A stretch of DNA of 64,000 bases from Competibacter sp963695105 (lineage in GTDB: Bacteria > Pseudomonadota > Gammaproteobacteria > Competibacterales > Competibacteraceae), in contig CAVOGC010000055.1 of NCBI GenBank assembly GCA_963695105.1, positions 62,001 to 126,000 of the forward strand, written 5' to 3'. This document shows, piece after piece, positions 1 through 9,125 of this stretch. The notes under the pieces were generated by a model. It did no database searches, was not told the origin of the DNA, and saw nothing but the letters and a program-made list of their open reading frames with translations. Both the position numbers and the translations under genes were made by a program. How positions within the stretch are numbered: position 1 is the first letter of the stretch; each line of letters opens with the position of its first letter.

Positions 1-519
1 CGTGGCGCGGATTTCCGCCACGGTCAGGTGGCGCGGGTTCTGATCGCTGTTCTGCAAGTGCCCGCAGGCCAGCCGGAACACATCCGGCTGCCGCTCCGAA
101 CGCAGGTACAGGTAAGTGGTGAACAGCAGCAGGTGGGGACCGTCCCGCTCGAACATGCGGACGTAACGCAGACCCGAAACCCGACTGGAAAAGATTTCCC
201 ACTCGCGGCCGACCCGTTCCACCGTAAAGCGGTCAGCCCGCACGGGGCGCGGCGAATCGTTGACGGTCAGCACCTCCAGCCGGCAGACGGCGTCGTAGCG
301 ATACCGGTCGCCGATGGCCGTGCCCTGGATGTTGGCGCCCGCCTGACCCGGCGGAACGACCAGATCCCGATGCAGGTCAAGCACGGTTCCGGCCGGAATG
401 CGATAGGCGGGAGCCTGGCCTTCGTAGTCCAGCGCCTGGCAGGCGGTCAGCAGCAGCGGGACCACCAGCAACAACAGCGCAACGACCCGGAAACCTGGCT
501 TCATCGCGGTGTTAGCCAT
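1..519 (-). CDS. Putative lipoprotein, 3' end outside window
   Basis: The reverse strand reads 173 codons without a stop to the window edge. The N-terminus has a short charged start, a leucine/valine-rich hydrophobic stretch and a lipobox ending LLLTAC near residue 25, so a lipid-anchored envelope protein is expected. The rest looks like a compact beta-rich domain with no motif I recognise. The ATG overlaps the stop of the upstream gene (TGATG at 517-521), which supports this start and suggests translational coupling. A second in-frame ATG lies five codons downstream. Function unknown. Confidence 0.7.
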   Translation of the reverse strand, partial: MANTAMKPGFRVVALLLLVVPLLLTACQALDYEGQAPAYRIPAGTVLDLHRDLVVPPGQAGANIQGTAIGDRYRYDAVCRLEVLTVNDSPRPVRADRFTVERVGREWEIFSSRVSGLRYVRMFERDGPHLLLFTTYLYLRSERQPDVFRLACGHLQNSDQNPRHLTVAEIRAT

Positions 520-980
520 CAGCCGGGATCAAGTACCGGGACCACTCGCCGCGACCGCCGGTGGATCTCGCTTACTCTCAGTTGATGCTTGTAGGCGCGG
601 AGCAGATTCAGCACCGCTTCCACATAGTCGTGCGAGGAAAGCTCCTCGTCGGCGTAGCGCTGCAACAGATTCAACCAGCGGGCGTGAACGGCGCACGGCG
701 ACGACTCATCGCCCCCCGTCAGCGGGCAATCGACGCAGCGCATCTGGGCCAAGGCATCGATCACGGCCTGCCTCCGCCACTGGCGGCGATATTGCAATGC
801 GTAGGCTTCTATCCACTCCAACGCCCGTTCCTGTCGCTCTTTGGCGGGAAATTGGCTGATATAGCGCTCGATGGCCGCAACCTGTTGCAGTAGAAATTCC
901 GCGTCGGACAGTTGCAGGTCGTGGGCGTCCCCCACAAAACGGCTGAGAAGCGCAAGCGTCGGATCATCTACGATATTCAT
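519..980 (-). CDS. Conserved hypothetical protein, alpha-helical
   Basis: 153 residues, predicted mostly helical, with many Arg, Glu and Leu. It contains a CVDC pair and one further Cys near the middle, which could bind metal, although this is not a motif I can name. No signal peptide or membrane segment is visible. The stop overlaps the start of the following lipoprotein gene by one base, so the two are probably one transcription unit. The start at 980 was chosen because protein-like sequence begins there; another in-frame ATG exists 11 codons upstream. I do not recognise the family. Confidence 0.6.
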   Translation of the reverse strand: MNIVDDPTLALLSRFVGDAHDLQLSDAEFLLQQVAAIERYISQFPAKERQERALEWIEAYALQYRRQWRRQAVIDALAQMRCVDCPLTGGDESSPCAVHARWLNLLQRYADEELSSHDYVEAVLNLLRAYKHQLRVSEIHRRSRRVVPVLDPG

Positions 981-1244
981 GATTATTTCTGCTTGGCGAA
1001 ACCCAATCGGCATCGGGCGACTCAGACTATAGCAATAAATGTTGCGTTGCACAAACCATGAGCAACCTCCCGGCCGCGCCCGCAAGACCCGGATGCAAGG
1101 CGATGCAAAAAGTTCTGGGAAAAGTTTAGATTGGCGACCATCGTGGCGACCGCCGGAAACCGACCCGCCCGCCCCATCCTCTCGACGCCCCCGCGCGGCT
1201 TGACTACACTTGCTTGAAACCACATTAAAACCACGGAAACCGCC

Positions 1245-2009
1245 ATGCGCCGAGTCGTCTTTAATCAGAAAGGGGGAGTGGGCAAATCCACCATCGCGTG
1301 CAATCTGGCCGCCATCAGCGCCGCGCGCGGGCGGCGGACCCTGCTGGTGGACCTGGACCCACAGGCCAACGCCTCCCGCTACCTGCTGGGCGACGCCCTG
1401 GACGAGCAGAAGAAAACCCTTGCCCACTTTTTCGACGACATCCTGGCCTACAAGCTGTTTCCCGACAAACCGGAGGCCTACGTCGCGCCGACGCCTTTCC
1501 CCAACCTGGGCGTGCTGCCGTCCGATCCCCGCCTGGAGGAACTGCAACTCAAGCTGGAATCCCGCTACAAGATGTACAAGCTGCGCGAGGCGCTGGAAAC
1601 CCTCAAGGAATTCGACGACATCTTCATCGACACACCCCCGGCGCTGAACTTCTACACCCGCTCGGCCCTGATCGCCGCCGATACCTGCCTGATCCCCTTC
1701 GATTGCGACGACTTCTCCCGCCGCGCCCTGTACACCCTGATGGACAGCGTCCGCGAAATCCAGGCCGACCACAATCGCGCGCTGCGGGTGGAAGGCATCG
1801 TGGTCAACCACTATCAGGCCCGCGCCAATTTGCCGGTGCGGCTGGTCGAGGAACTGCGCGGCGAGGGGTTGCCGGTGCTGGAAGCGTTTCTGTCCGCTTC
1901 GATCAAGATCCGCGAGTCGCACGCTCAGGCCCGGCCGATGATCCATCTCGATCCCAAGCACAAGCTCAGCCGCGAGTTCGAAGCGCTCTACGACTTGCTG
2001 CATGGCTGA
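1245..2009 (+). CDS. ParA-family ATPase
   Basis: 254 residues. A deviant Walker A motif, KGGVGKST, occupies residues 9-16, followed by the DLDPQAN switch region and a Walker B-like IDTPPAL stretch, as in ParA/Soj/MinD partition ATPases. Such proteins dimerise on ATP, bind DNA or membrane, and position cargo such as plasmids, chromosomes or chemoreceptor arrays. No parB lies nearby, so it is more likely an orphan positioning ATPase than a chromosome-partition pair. A 264-base gap to the divergent upstream gene leaves room for its promoter. The start gives the canonical short N-terminus before the P-loop. Confidence 0.85.
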   Translation: MRRVVFNQKGGVGKSTIACNLAAISAARGRRTLLVDLDPQANASRYLLGDALDEQKKTLAHFFDDILAYKLFPDKPEAYVAPTPFPNLGVLPSDPRLEELQLKLESRYKMYKLREALETLKEFDDIFIDTPPALNFYTRSALIAADTCLIPFDCDDFSRRALYTLMDSVREIQADHNRALRVEGIVVNHYQARANLPVRLVEELRGEGLPVLEAFLSASIKIRESHAQARPMIHLDPKHKLSREFEALYDLLHG

Positions 2010-2127
2010 GCCCACCCGCCGGCGACGCCCCGAATCGCAAGCGGCGGGCGCGTTCGGACCGCCAACCCGCCGTCAGACCGGGGTCCGGCCCGCCCGGACC
2101 TGTTGGTAAAACGCCAGCAGCGCCAGA

Positions 2128-2229
2128 CTCCTCGAAAAAAGTGTGGCAGGTCTCGATCCAGGGCACGTCCAAGCGCCGCGCCAGCCGGAAACCAGCGTAG
2201 TGGGCCACAAACGGGGTTTGGACGCGCAC
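2128..2229 (-). pseudogene. Remnant of a family-4 glycosyltransferase gene
   Basis: In the gap between the ParA-like gene and the Sir2 gene the reverse strand encodes about 34 residues. They include QTPFVAHYAG, an arginine/leucine-rich helix and ETCHTFFEE. From memory this matches a conserved N-terminal stretch of GT4 glycosyltransferases (pattern QTPF-AHYAG then TYHTFFEEY). Nothing related continues on either side: a stop lies just upstream and the frame degrades downstream. I read it as a leftover fragment, not an expressed gene. Confidence 0.5.
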
Positions 2230-2282
2230 CGGAAAGCATTAAAATTTTCGTGGATTCCCAACCGTCCCAGCGAGGCCACGCC

Positions 2283-3059
2283 ATGAACGATCCCGATTCC
2301 CTCACCGTCGCCCGCATCGTCGCGGAAATGCGCCAAGCCCGCCGGCTGCTGTTCATCACCGGCGCGGGCATCTCCGCCGATTCCGGCCTGCCGACCTATC
2401 GCGGTATCGGCGGGCTGTATAACAACGAACTGACCGAGGAAAACTTCTCGATCGAAACCGCTCTGTCCGGGTCGATGCTCGAAACCGCCCCGCATATTAC
2501 CTGGAAGTACCTGCACCAGATCGAAAATTCCTGTCGCGGCGCGCGCTTCAACGATGCGCACGCCATCATCGCCGCGCTGCAGGATCACTTTGAAGTCTGC
2601 GTGCTGACCCAGAACATCGACGGCTTCCATCGCGACGCCGGCAGCCGCAATCTCATCGAGATGCACGGCGATGTCCACGACCTGTACTGCACCCGCTGCG
2701 ACTACTCAGCCACGGTCGCCGACTACAGCCAACTGGAAATCCCTCCGACCTGCCCGCGCTGCCACGCGCTGGTGCGACCGCGGGTGGTGCTGTTCGGCGA
2801 AGTGCTGCCGTCGCACGCCATCCAGCATCTGTACCGGGAGCTGGATCAAGGGTTCGACTTGGTGTTCAGCATTGGCACCACCAGCGTTTTTCCCTACATC
2901 GCCGGCCCCCTGGTGCAAGCCAGCCAGGCGGGTATCCCCACGGTGGAGATCAACCCCAGCGACACCAACGTCACGCGCTTCGTGGACCACAAGCTCACTT
3001 CGGGCGCGGCGGCCAGCATGCGCGCCATCCACCAGGCTTATCAGGCACCAAATTCATAG
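2283..3059 (+). CDS. Sir2-family NAD-dependent protein deacylase
   Basis: 258 residues. The NAD-binding GAGIS motif is at about residue 27 and continues into ADSGLPTYRG. TQNIDGFH follows, then the catalytic His in MHGDVHD at about residue 128. A structural zinc site is formed by CTRC and, about 20 residues later, CPRC. Family members remove acyl groups from lysine using NAD, releasing nicotinamide and O-acyl-ADP-ribose. The start at 2283 begins the recognisable domain; an upstream in-frame extension lacks protein character. Its 3' end overlaps the convergent glycosyltransferase gene by 19 bases. Confidence 0.9.
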   Translation: MNDPDSLTVARIVAEMRQARRLLFITGAGISADSGLPTYRGIGGLYNNELTEENFSIETALSGSMLETAPHITWKYLHQIENSCRGARFNDAHAIIAALQDHFEVCVLTQNIDGFHRDAGSRNLIEMHGDVHDLYCTRCDYSATVADYSQLEIPPTCPRCHALVRPRVVLFGEVLPSHAIQHLYRELDQGFDLVFSIGTTSVFPYIAGPLVQASQAGIPTVEINPSDTNVTRFVDHKLTSGAAASMRAIHQAYQAPNS

Positions 3060-4141
3060 AGGGATCGCTCCAGCCAAGCGGCGGCATCGACCGCGCCAGC
3101 CGGCGCCACCGGCGGTTTGGCCGGCTGCGCCAGCAGCGACCGCAAAGGTTCGGCCAGATCGCCGCTCGCCAGTCGCTGGCGGTCGATCTTGACCGCGTTG
3201 CCGTGTTCCGTCAGCCAGCGACTCAACCACGGTTCTTCCGGCCAGTCGTCGCGCCCGACGTAGAGCACCCGGGTCGCGTTGCACGCCGCCTCGGTGAAGG
3301 CGCCGTAGCCGGGCTTGGTGAACAGCACATCGCAGGAGCGGATCAGGTCCAGCATCGAGCAGTCGGTCAGTGCCGCCCAGCTCCGCGCATCCGGCCGCGC
3401 CAACTGGCCCCAGTCCGGCGGGATCAGCCAGCACACGCCGGCCAGCACCGGCCATGCCTCCAGCGGCGGGCGCAGGTTTACGCCCCCCAGACCCATCAAC
3501 ACCAGCGTCTCGCCACCGTGCAAACCGAGCCGCCGGTCGATCTCCGGCCGCCGGTTCCGCCCCAGGGCGGCAATGGGACCGATCGGCCGGGCATTGCGTA
3601 AATCCGGCATCGGCATGCTGGGCGCCGGCTGGAGAAACGCCACGGCGCTGTTGTAGGCCGCCAGCATCGGCGCGCGCAGCGCCGCCAGATCGGGGGCATC
3701 GGCGCAGTAGCCTTGCAGGATATCCGCCCAGTTCAGCGAACACAGCGCCAGCGTCGGAATCGCCAGTCGGGCCGCCGCCGCCAGACTCAGATAGGGGATA
3801 TCGGCCAGCAGCAGATCCGGCGCCGCCCGCCGCAACATGCTTTCCTGCCAGCTCAGCCGCGCCTCCCACTCCCCATGGAAAGCCCGATACGCGGCCAGGC
3901 TGTCCGCGATTTTCACGTCCAGCGCATCCACCATCTGCATGCCGAAATCGGCCTCGCCGGCCACGACCGCGAATTCGCCCGCGATCCGCCCGCGCAAAAC
4001 CGGCTCCGGCAGCACGCTCTGCATGGTCAGGCGGACTGCCGGACGGCGCTGGCGCAGAGCGTTCAGCACCGGCGCTATTTGCGCCAAATGCCCGAAACCA
4101 TGGCCAGACAGGGCGACGTAAAGATGGGGAACTTTAGTCAC
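3041..4141 (-). CDS. GT-B-fold glycosyltransferase-like protein
   Basis: 366 residues. The N-terminus has the glycine-rich GHGFGHLAQ loop seen in MurG-like and related GT-B enzymes. The C-terminal half has TKPGYGAFTEA followed by VLYVGRDDWPEEP, the nucleotide-sugar side of this fold. Donor and acceptor cannot be read from the sequence. The GTG at 4141 was chosen because GGAGAG lies eight bases upstream; an ATG 13 codons earlier has no such site. It is transcribed toward the Sir2 gene with overlapping ends and divergently from the small gene at 4361. Confidence 0.7.
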   Translation of the reverse strand: MTKVPHLYVALSGHGFGHLAQIAPVLNALRQRRPAVRLTMQSVLPEPVLRGRIAGEFAVVAGEADFGMQMVDALDVKIADSLAAYRAFHGEWEARLSWQESMLRRAAPDLLLADIPYLSLAAAARLAIPTLALCSLNWADILQGYCADAPDLAALRAPMLAAYNSAVAFLQPAPSMPMPDLRNARPIGPIAALGRNRRPEIDRRLGLHGGETLVLMGLGGVNLRPPLEAWPVLAGVCWLIPPDWGQLARPDARSWAALTDCSMLDLIRSCDVLFTKPGYGAFTEAACNATRVLYVGRDDWPEEPWLSRWLTEHGNAVKIDRQRLASGDLAEPLRSLLAQPAKPPVAPAGAVDAAAWLERSLYEFGA

Positions 4142-4215
4142 GTAAAACGCTCTCCATGCCGGAGCGGTCGCCACGACCACGCTCCGATGACAAACCGGCG
4201 ACCATTGAATTGCAA

Positions 4216-4237
4216 TTTCAGGTTGTCTGTCCTGAAA
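4216..4237. other. Hairpin in divergent promoter region
   Basis: A perfect 7-bp inverted repeat, TTTCAGG with CCTGAAA around an 8-base loop, sits in the AT-rich 219-base gap between two divergent genes. It is not followed by a U-run on either strand in the right place for a terminator. It could be an operator or only chance structure. Confidence 0.3.
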
Positions 4238-4360
4238 AAACCTTCTAGACTAAAATTGCAACAAAATGTCTCATAAGGGCAAATCGTTGTTTTTAGGGCA
4301 CTCAGATTCATACGGAACGACTTCAGGCTGACCTCATTGCCAAGGCGCGAGGGCATGATC

Positions 4361-4678
4361 ATGGCACAGACGCTGACTTTGCAAACGCTGGAAGCCGAAA
4401 ACCAGTCATTCGCGGGCACCGGCGGTATCAGTGCGGCCAACCGGCACTACGGTTTCATCCCCGGCTTTCTGGATCAGGAAACCGGCGCGGTCTACTGTTC
4501 CTGCTGGGCCGACGGCACTCCAGCCCCCTTCCACGCCCTGGATGGCCTGCCCGATCATCTGGTGTTGGGCCGCAATACCCGCGGCCACATTATCGCCATC
4601 AAGCCCAGCGTCGTCGCCGGCTTCATCCGTTTCGGACATTTCTACACCCGCGAACAGGCCGCCCACAGCCTCGAATAG
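4361..4678 (+). CDS. Small conserved hypothetical protein
   Basis: 105 residues, with no signal peptide or membrane segment. It reads as a compact globular protein rich in Gly and aromatic residues, including a YCSCW segment near residue 45. I do not recognise a family. The ATG at 4361 has GAGGG about six bases upstream; an ATG two codons earlier would leave almost no spacing. It stands alone between the divergent glycosyltransferase gene and glgP. Confidence 0.55.
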   Translation: MAQTLTLQTLEAENQSFAGTGGISAANRHYGFIPGFLDQETGAVYCSCWADGTPAPFHALDGLPDHLVLGRNTRGHIIAIKPSVVAGFIRFGHFYTREQAAHSLE

Positions 4679-5011
4679 CGGCCCGCTCCGCCGGTTCCGT
4701 CGTCTGCCCCGATTCGATTGAACGGCCCACCCGAAAACCGTTCCGTCGGTCCACCGCCGATAGGGTCCGCAATCCCCAGCACCCTCCGCCGCGCTCGCGG
4801 CCGGAAATCCCGCGCCTCCAATGTTCCCAAGGCGGTATCGATAATGCCTTGCAATTGGAAATCGCCCGACTATCGTTTCTATGATGTTCAGCGAACCACT
4901 GATCGCAAGCTACGGGTTGCGGTCAATGAAACCACCAAAGCATCTCCGACGCCATCCGGCCCGGCACCGGGTGCTTCCAATTCACAAGCACATGCAACGG
5001 ACTTTATCGCC
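4679..5011. other. Gap upstream of glgP
   Basis: These 333 bases have no convincing gene. The glgP frame stays open across it back to 4718, but the translation is low-complexity and proline-rich and precedes the normal start of the phosphorylase. The stretch probably carries the glgP promoter and leader. A short inverted repeat, GAACGG with CCGTTC, lies near 4719-4742. Confidence 0.4.
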
Positions 5012-7522
5012 ATGACGATCCAAACCGTAGAAAGAAGCACGCCAGCATCCTGGCTGACGGAACTGCCGCCTTTGGGCATGGACGCCAAAAGCATCGCCGC
5101 CGACTTCCGGCACTACTTCAGCCACACCCTGGGCCGCGACCGGCATACCAAGTACACCTACTACATGTACGAAGCCCTGGTGCTCACCCTGCGCGACCGG
5201 TTGTGGGAACGCTGGAAGAATACCCGCTATGCCTACGAGGCGGACGGTGGCGTGCGCCGGGCGTATTACCTGTCCCTGGAATTTCTGATGGGCCGGGCCT
5301 TGGGCAACGCCATGCTCAACCTGGGCGTTTCCGAACCGGTTAACAAAGCGCTGTACGACATGGGGCTCACCCTGGAGGAACTGGCCGAGTGCGAAAACGA
5401 TGCCGGTCTGGGCAACGGCGGCCTGGGGCGACTGGCGGCCTGCTTCATGGACAGTTGCGCCACCCTGCGGCTGCCGGTGGTCGGCTACGGCCTGCGCTAC
5501 GCCTACGGCATGTTCCGCCAGCGCATCGAAAACGGCTATCAGATCGAGGAACCCGACCATTGGCTGCGTAGCGGCACCCTGTGGGATCTGGAGCGGCCCG
5601 AGTACACGCAGCGGATCAAGTTCGGCGGCCGCACCGAAGGCTTCCCGAAAGCCAACGGTGACATGGGCTGGCGCTGGCTGGATACCCACGACGTACTGGC
5701 CGTGCCCTACGATTTCCCGATCCCAGGCTACCAAAACGGCACGGTCAACACCCTGCGGCTATGGTCTTCGGCCGCCACCGACGAATTCGATCTGGAAGAC
5801 TTCAACGCCGGCAGTTACACCGATGCCGTGGGCGCCAAGAACCGGGCGGAAAACATCACCATGGTGCTCTACCCCAACGACGCCACCGAGAGCGGCAAGG
5901 AGTTGCGGCTGCGCCAGCAGTACTTCCTGGCTTCCGCCAGCCTGCAGGACGTGCTCCGGCAATGGGTGCGGGTCAATGGCGAGGATTTCAGCCAGTTCGC
6001 CGCCAAAAACTGTTTCCAGCTCAACGACACCCACCCCACCATCGCGGTGGCCGAGATGATGCGCCTGCTCATGGACGAGCACGATCTGGGCTGGGACGAA
6101 GCCTGGGACATTACCCACAAGGTCATGTCCTACACCAACCATACCCTGCTGCCCGAAGCGCTGGAGCGCTGGCCGGTGCGGATGTTCCGGCAACTGCTCC
6201 CCCGGCTGCTGGACGTCATCTATGAAATCAATGCCCGCTTCCTGGCCGAAGTCGCCAGCCGCTGGCCCGGCGACATCGAACGTCAGGGCCGGATGTCGCT
6301 GATCGAGGAAGGCTACGAACAGCAAGTCCGCATGGCCTATCTGGCCATCGTCGGCAGCGTCTCGGTCAACGGCGTGGCCGCGCTGCATTCGGAGCTACTC
6401 CAGCAGGGATTGTTCCGCGACTTCTACGAGCTGTGGCCGGCGAAGTTCAACAACAAGACCAACGGGGTCACCCAGCGGCGCTGGATGGCCAGTTGCAACC
6501 CTGGCATGAGCGCGCTGCTCACCGAAGTCATCGGTCCCGGCTGGATCACCGACCTAGACGAGTTGCGCAAACTGGCGCCACACGCCGAGGACCCGAAATT
6601 CCGGGCGCGCTGGCGCGGGATCAAGCAGGACAACAAGGTCCGGTTGGCCAGTCTGATCGAGGCCGACTGCGGCGTGGTCTTCAACACCAAAGCCATGTTC
6701 GACGTACAGGTCAAGCGCATGCACGAGTACAAGCGCCAGTTGCTGAACCTGCTGCACGTCATCCACCTGTACGACCGCATCAAGCGCGGCGATACCGCCA
6801 ACTGGACCCCACGCTGCGTGCTGATCGGTGGCAAGGCCGCGCCCGGCTACTACATGGCCAAGCAGATCATCAAGCTGACCAACAACATCGCCAAGGTGGT
6901 CAACAACGACCCCGAGGTCGGCGACAAGCTGAAGCTGGCTTTCCTGCCCAACTACCGGGTCACCGCGATGGAGATCATCTGCCCCGGCACCGATCTATCC
7001 GAGCAGATTTCCACCGCCGGCAAGGAAGCGTCGGGCACCGGCAACATGAAGTTCATGATGAACGGCGCCGTGACCATCGGCACCCTGGACGGCGCCAACA
7101 TCGAAATCCGCGAGGAAGTCGGCGACGAGAACTTCTTCCTGTTCGGCCTGACGGCGCAGCAAGTGGAGGAACGGCGGCGGGACTACAACCCGGTCGCCAT
7201 CATCAACGCCGATGCCGACATCGCCCGGATCATGCACCTGCTGGAAAGCGGCCACTTCAACCAGTTCGAAAAGGGCATCTTCGACCCGATCCTGCACTCG
7301 CTGACCAGCCCGCACGACCCGTGGCTGACCATCGCCGACCTGCGCGGCTTTATCGAAGCCCAGCAGCAGGCCACGCTGGCGTACCAGGATCAGGAAAAGT
7401 GGGCGCGGATGAGCATTCTCAACACCGCGTTCAGCGGCAAGTTCTCCACCGACCGCACCATGCGGGAGTACAACGCCGAGATTTGGAAGCTGCAACCACT
7501 GCCGGAAATGCCGCTGAGCTAA
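5012..7522 (+). CDS. glgP: Glycogen/starch/alpha-glucan phosphorylase
   Basis: 836 residues, normal for the family. The enzyme phosphorolyses alpha-1,4-glucan to glucose-1-phosphate in the cytoplasm. Diagnostic features are NGGLGRLAACF in the N-terminal half, KRMHEYKRQLLN, and the pyridoxal-phosphate site EASGTGNMKFMMNGA with the cofactor lysine at about residue 680. The start at 5012 removes about 98 upstream in-frame residues that do not resemble any phosphorylase. No other glycogen genes are adjacent. A hairpin terminator overlaps the stop codon. Confidence 0.95.
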   Translation: MTIQTVERSTPASWLTELPPLGMDAKSIAADFRHYFSHTLGRDRHTKYTYYMYEALVLTLRDRLWERWKNTRYAYEADGGVRRAYYLSLEFLMGRALGNAMLNLGVSEPVNKALYDMGLTLEELAECENDAGLGNGGLGRLAACFMDSCATLRLPVVGYGLRYAYGMFRQRIENGYQIEEPDHWLRSGTLWDLERPEYTQRIKFGGRTEGFPKANGDMGWRWLDTHDVLAVPYDFPIPGYQNGTVNTLRLWSSAATDEFDLEDFNAGSYTDAVGAKNRAENITMVLYPNDATESGKELRLRQQYFLASASLQDVLRQWVRVNGEDFSQFAAKNCFQLNDTHPTIAVAEMMRLLMDEHDLGWDEAWDITHKVMSYTNHTLLPEALERWPVRMFRQLLPRLLDVIYEINARFLAEVASRWPGDIERQGRMSLIEEGYEQQVRMAYLAIVGSVSVNGVAALHSELLQQGLFRDFYELWPAKFNNKTNGVTQRRWMASCNPGMSALLTEVIGPGWITDLDELRKLAPHAEDPKFRARWRGIKQDNKVRLASLIEADCGVVFNTKAMFDVQVKRMHEYKRQLLNLLHVIHLYDRIKRGDTANWTPRCVLIGGKAAPGYYMAKQIIKLTNNIAKVVNNDPEVGDKLKLAFLPNYRVTAMEIICPGTDLSEQISTAGKEASGTGNMKFMMNGAVTIGTLDGANIEIREEVGDENFFLFGLTAQQVEERRRDYNPVAIINADADIARIMHLLESGHFNQFEKGIFDPILHSLTSPHDPWLTIADLRGFIEAQQQATLAYQDQEKWARMSILNTAFSGKFSTDRTMREYNAEIWKLQPLPEMPLS

Positions 7523-7533
7523 GCGGCGTTTTT
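7510..7533 (+). terminator. Rho-independent terminator of glgP
   Basis: The inverted repeat GCCGCT / AGCGGC overlaps the TAA stop of glgP and is followed at once by GTTTTTG. It is compact and correctly placed. Confidence 0.7.
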
Positions 7534-7965
7534 GTACGGCCCCCCGGTGGGCTCAATGCTTGCAGCTTCCCTCCCCTCCGACCCGTCAGGGTGAGAGGGG
7601 GGTTGTACAACTTCTTAGCGCCCCGCCTTTTTTCGGCGCCCCCTCATCCCATCCCCCCGTCAAGGGGGGATTTTTTGGGCGTTCCGCCCGATTCGATCAC
7701 GGCCCGGATCAGGCCACCGCCCAAGCGCGACCTTGGCGCTGGGTCGAGCAGTTCAAAGCCTCGGTTCTGACCTGTTTTAATCAATTCCTCAAGACCTTGC
7801 GCCACTTGGCGGGACGGGATTCTCAACTCTTTCGAGGGCGTACATACTGGCCCGAATTTTTCATATATCATTCATATGTAAACCTAAGCTATTGATCTGC
7901 CAAGATCATGATATCGCTGGATTTTTCCGATGAAAATTTCAGCATGGTCGTTATGAATCAATTGG
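7534..7965. other. Non-coding stretch with stacked hairpins
   Basis: These 432 bases between glgP and an IS element contain no gene I can support. The first half has two strong C/G-rich inverted repeats (about 7568-7602 and 7651-7671). The second half is progressively AT-rich toward the IS. A 75-codon reverse frame at 7644-7871 has no recognisable family. Confidence 0.4.
7651..7676 (+). terminator. Strong hairpin with T-run
   Basis: ATCCCCCC and GGGGGGAT form an 8-bp stem around a five-base loop and are followed by a run of T. It is a textbook intrinsic terminator about 120 bases after the glgP terminator, with no gene reading into it from nearby. It may be part of a dispersed repeat. Confidence 0.55.
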
Positions 7966-9052
7966 GGCGTTGGTGCATAAATAAAACGAGGGCGATATTT
8001 CCCCCTCTCTCTGTTTTTTCAAGACAGCATAACCCTGTGGGGGACGGAAACGGGCATACCGAGGTAGGTCATGACATTCAACGCGGCGACTCGTGCCTGG
8101 ACCTCCGTGACCTGGGTTTCGAACAGTCGGGAGGCCAAGTGATCACCGAACAACTGTTTGAAACGATACATGGCATTTTCAGCGATACTGCGACGATGAT
8201 AGCCCACTGCTTGCTTCCAGGCGGGCAACCCGTCCGCCGCGATGGCGGCCAGCGCTTGGGTGCGAGGATGATCGGGTGCCCACGGCACGGCGTTCGCCCG
8301 TGGGGGGATGGTGACCGCGGCGCCCCGTTCCCCGGCCGCCGTGTAGACGTCATGCGTGTCGTACGCCCCGTCACCCCGGACGTGGCCGATGGGGTCGTCG
8401 ATTTGCCCGAGCAAACCGGCCAGGACTTGGCTATCCGTCCACTGTTCGGTGGTGACCTCCACGGCCAGCACAGCCTTGACGTCGGCATCCACCGCCAAAT
8501 GGACCTTGCGCCAAGTGCGCCGTTTCCCGGCGCCATGCTGGCGGATTTTCCATTCCCCCTCTCCATACACGTTCAAGCCGGTCGAATCGACCACCACGTC
8601 GATGGGTCCACTCCGTGACCGGCGCGGAATCATCACCGTCAGGGTTTTCGCCCGACGCGACAGCAGGGTATGGTCGGGAATCGGCAGCGCCAGACCCATC
8701 AACTGGACGATCGAACCGGCCAGCCCTTCGACCATCCGATAGGGCAGGTCGAACACCGCCTTCAGCGTCAACAACGCTTGAATGGCGGTGTCCGAGGACT
8801 GGAACGGCGCACCCCGCTTGCCGGTCGGGGCCGGCCGCCAGCGGTCTTGTAAAAACGCTTCGTCGAACCGGATCGTCAAACTACCTCGACGCACCAGGGC
8901 GCGGTCATGCTCGGGCCAGTTCGTCACCCGATACTGGACTTTTTGAGGGGCGGCTTCCGTCGCGGGGGTGGCGTGCGCGGTCATGACGATTTCTCCGTTC
9001 GGGGATCCTTGACTACTTTGACCATCCCAGAGCCTATTTATGCACCAACGCC
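7966..9052 (-). mobile_element. IS5-family (IS903-like) element, copy 1
   Basis: A 1,087-bp element with perfect 18-bp terminal inverted repeats: GGCGTTGGTGCATAAATA at 7966-7983 and its complement at 9035-9052. It encodes one transposase. A related element with the same ends lies at 38297-39382 and is bounded by a 9-bp target duplication. Here the nine flanking bases differ on the two sides (7957-7965 versus 9053-9061). This copy therefore either lost its duplication or sits at a recombination junction. Confidence 0.85.
8019..8984 (-). CDS. IS5-family transposase, copy 1
   Basis: 321 residues, full length. DDE residues are visible in VVVDSTGL, GDGAYDT and RRSIAENAMYRFK. It aligns along its whole length, without gaps, with the transposase at 38363-39328 and is mostly identical to it by eye, so the two are related but not a very recent duplication. 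It is intact and fills the element, so it could be active. Confidence 0.9.
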   Translation of the reverse strand: MTAHATPATEAAPQKVQYRVTNWPEHDRALVRRGSLTIRFDEAFLQDRWRPAPTGKRGAPFQSSDTAIQALLTLKAVFDLPYRMVEGLAGSIVQLMGLALPIPDHTLLSRRAKTLTVMIPRRSRSGPIDVVVDSTGLNVYGEGEWKIRQHGAGKRRTWRKVHLAVDADVKAVLAVEVTTEQWTDSQVLAGLLGQIDDPIGHVRGDGAYDTHDVYTAAGERGAAVTIPPRANAVPWAPDHPRTQALAAIAADGLPAWKQAVGYHRRSIAENAMYRFKQLFGDHLASRLFETQVTEVQARVAALNVMTYLGMPVSVPHRVMLS

Positions 9053-9125
9053 GTCCGGAGGGGGAAAAACGCTACGCCGAGCTTTGGACACGATTCATGG
9101 CGACCGATCCCCAAGGAGCGCAATA

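Noticed and set aside
980..2015. Long reverse frame overlapping the ParA-like gene and running into the gene at 519-980
   Set aside because: Only the last 153 codons look like protein; the rest is antisense to a clear ParA-family gene.
6433..7770. 445-codon frame inside glgP extending beyond it
   Set aside because: Shifted-frame shadow of glgP; Arg/Pro/His-rich with no domain.
7644..7871. Reverse 75-codon frame after glgP
   Set aside because: No start signal or family, and it spans a strong hairpin with T-run. Treated as non-coding.
7908..8618. Forward frame across IS copy 1
   Set aside because: It is antisense to an intact IS5-family transposase.
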